Shown here: positions 7,700 to 8,638 of the stretch, piece by piece
Position numbering within the stretch: the first letter of the stretch is position 1
Layout: each line of letters starts with the position of its first letter
Origin: DATKCJ01 sp035513275
GTDB taxonomy: Bacteria > Verrucomicrobiota > Verrucomicrobiia > Opitutales > Opitutaceae
Assembly: GCA_035513275.1 (NCBI GenBank)
Contig: DATKCJ010000155.1
Coordinates: 1 to 8,638, forward strand
DNA length: 8,638 bases
Reading direction: 5' to 3'
The notes under the pieces: generated by a model
The model's database searches: none
Told to the model about the DNA's origin: nothing
What the model saw: only the letters and a program-made list of their open reading frames with translations
Translations under genes and position numbers: made by a program

Positions 7700-7743
7700 T
7701 CGCTTCTTTGTAGCCCGCTCCGCAAGGAGCGGGACCGAAGCGA
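7700..7743. terminator. Nested hairpin between convergent genes (bidirectional terminator or REP-like element)
   Basis: An inner perfect 8-bp stem CCCGCTCC/GGAGCGGG (7714-7721, 7726-7733) is closed by a GCAA tetraloop. An outer 7-bp stem TCGCTTC/GAAGCGA (7700-7706, 7737-7743) encloses it across an asymmetric internal loop. A third short stem GCGAC/GTCGC (7740-7744, 7751-7755) overlaps its right foot. It sits in the 130-base gap between two genes that point at each other, so it could stop transcription from both sides. There is no clear T-tract on either strand. The nested, bulged form and the TTGTAG before the inner stem are also typical of mobile or dispersed palindromic elements. Confidence 0.6.
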
Positions 7744-7806
7744 CTGCGTTGTCGCGGGGTGTCCGCAATCACTCCACCCCTCCTTCAACCGACGCGCGCG
7801 ATTGAC

Positions 7807-8638
7807 TCACCGCGCAAGCAATCGGTTCGCCAGGTCCGTCTCGTAGGCCGCGCGATCCGTCCAGCGGAGTGCCACTCGCGCTTCGTGCGGGCCGGCGGGA
7901 TCACGAATGGTGAAGCCATCGTCGGTGATGTGAAACCGGACGGTCTCGATTTCCACCCACTTCTCGGAATATGCCAGGTGCACGGCCACGCAGTCGAAAA
8001 GCGTCGTCGACCGGGTCGTAAAGAAATCGCAGTGCATCCACGGCACCCGGGGCGCAAAGATCGCGTAGCCTTCGATCAGCGCATTCACCGCGGCATCGTC
8101 GGTCGCACACCAGATCCGGCGGTAGTCGGCACCGCGGATGTCGCTCAAGCCGCAGGTGTCGAGCGAAGTCAGGAGTTTCTCCTGCCATGGCGCGCTGAGC
8201 ACTTTTCGCAAGGCATCGGGCGCGACTCGCACATTGGCCTCCGCTGCGATGTCGGGACTCCCGCCGTAACCCACATCGAAACTGCCGTGCATGCCGACGA
8301 ACCGCGCCTTGGCCGCGATGCGTGGCTCACGCTCGAGCGCGGCTGCGAGACCGGGCACGCCGCCGATCGCGATGACAGTCACCGTTTCGGGCGAGTTCAT
8401 CACAAGTTCGATGAACGCATCGATTCCGTCCTGGTGCACGGTTCCGGGATAGTCCGCGAGGTTGTAGCCGCGGATCCAAGGATCGAGCGTCCGGTTGCTC
8501 TCCTCGAGTTCCCCAGGGAGTCCGATCCCGATCGCGACATCGGTGCGTCCCGCGGCCTCGAGGAACTTGGCTGCCACGGTCGCGCGGTAGGTCGTGTCTC
8601 CCGTGTCGGTCAGCACCATTTTGAGATCGAGCTCCGGG
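7807..8638 (-). CDS. Nucleoside hydrolase family protein (partial, 5' end outside window)
   Basis: The reading frame stays open to the right edge (PELDLK precedes the in-frame ATG at 8619), so the true start lies beyond it; about 276 residues are visible and the TGA stop is at 7807-7809. The pattern fits the inosine/uridine-preferring nucleoside hydrolase family (PF01156): MVLTDTGDTTYRA after the missing N-terminal DTDxGxDD site, AIGGVPGLAAAL (AIGPLTN-like), FVGMHGSF, an AEANVRVAPDA segment like the AEFN-x-x-x-DP substrate loop, and a C-terminal domain. Such enzymes hydrolyse the N-glycosidic bond of ribonucleosides, yielding base and ribose, using a bound calcium. Here the C-terminal HDP-like site reads LFDCVAV (encoded about 7993-8001 for LFD): the aspartate is kept but the usual histidine is Phe. 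The substrate may differ. The gene points towards the RHH-like gene. Confidence 0.85.
   Translation of the reverse strand, partial: PELDLKMVLTDTGDTTYRATVAAKFLEAAGRTDVAIGIGLPGELEESNRTLDPWIRGYNLADYPGTVHQDGIDAFIELVMNSPETVTVIAIGGVPGLAAALEREPRIAAKARFVGMHGSFDVGYGGSPDIAAEANVRVAPDALRKVLSAPWQEKLLTSLDTCGLSDIRGADYRRIWCATDDAAVNALIEGYAIFAPRVPWMHCDFFTTRSTTLFDCVAVHLAYSEKWVEIETVRFHITDDGFTIRDPAGPHEARVALRWTDRAAYETDLANRLLAR

Noticed and set aside
7437..8638. Toxin-antitoxin pair formed by the RHH-like gene and its neighbour
   Set aside because: The neighbour is convergent, separated by a hairpin, and is a nucleoside hydrolase-family enzyme rather than a known toxin type.

Overview
The window is GC-rich bacterial chromosome, about 90% explained by genes. 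Gene content suggests a member of the Verrucomicrobia, possibly the Opitutales. The reasons are the style of the ATP synthase subunits, the near absence of Shine-Dalgarno (SD) sequences, a small ribbon-helix-helix-like protein of a type I associate with that group, and palindromic intergenic repeats. This placement is an inference, held at moderate confidence.

Layout: positions 1-4512 hold the F1 part of an F-type ATP synthase operon in the standard order: the 3' end of atpH (delta), then atpA (alpha), atpG (gamma), atpD (beta) and atpC (epsilon). The F0 genes and the rest of atpH would lie to the left. A GC-rich hairpin just after atpC probably marks the operon end. Positions 4727-6417 hold two envelope proteins: a small DUF4870/Tic20-like membrane protein, and a protein with a signal peptide, one membrane segment and C-terminal TPR repeats. 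Positions 6461-7138 encode Aat, the leucyl/phenylalanyl-tRNA--protein transferase of the N-degron pathway. A 298-base non-coding stretch follows, holding a composite inverted repeat and a structured leader. It precedes a 79-residue ribbon-helix-helix-like protein (7437-7676), the only gene here with a clear SD. A nested hairpin sits between this gene and a convergent minus-strand nucleoside hydrolase-family gene that runs off the right edge.

Functionally, the first half makes the catalytic head and central stalk of ATP synthase. The remaining genes are unrelated housekeeping or envelope functions and do not form an evident pathway. I see no phage, transposase, CRISPR, tRNA or rRNA, and no convincing new multi-gene system. 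The material most worth a second look is non-coding: the symmetric CACRGAG/CTCYGTG element at 7157-7284, the leader hairpin at 7378-7417, and the family of intergenic hairpins. After these come the apparent loss of the catalytic histidine in the nucleoside hydrolase homologue and a variant Walker A motif in atpA.
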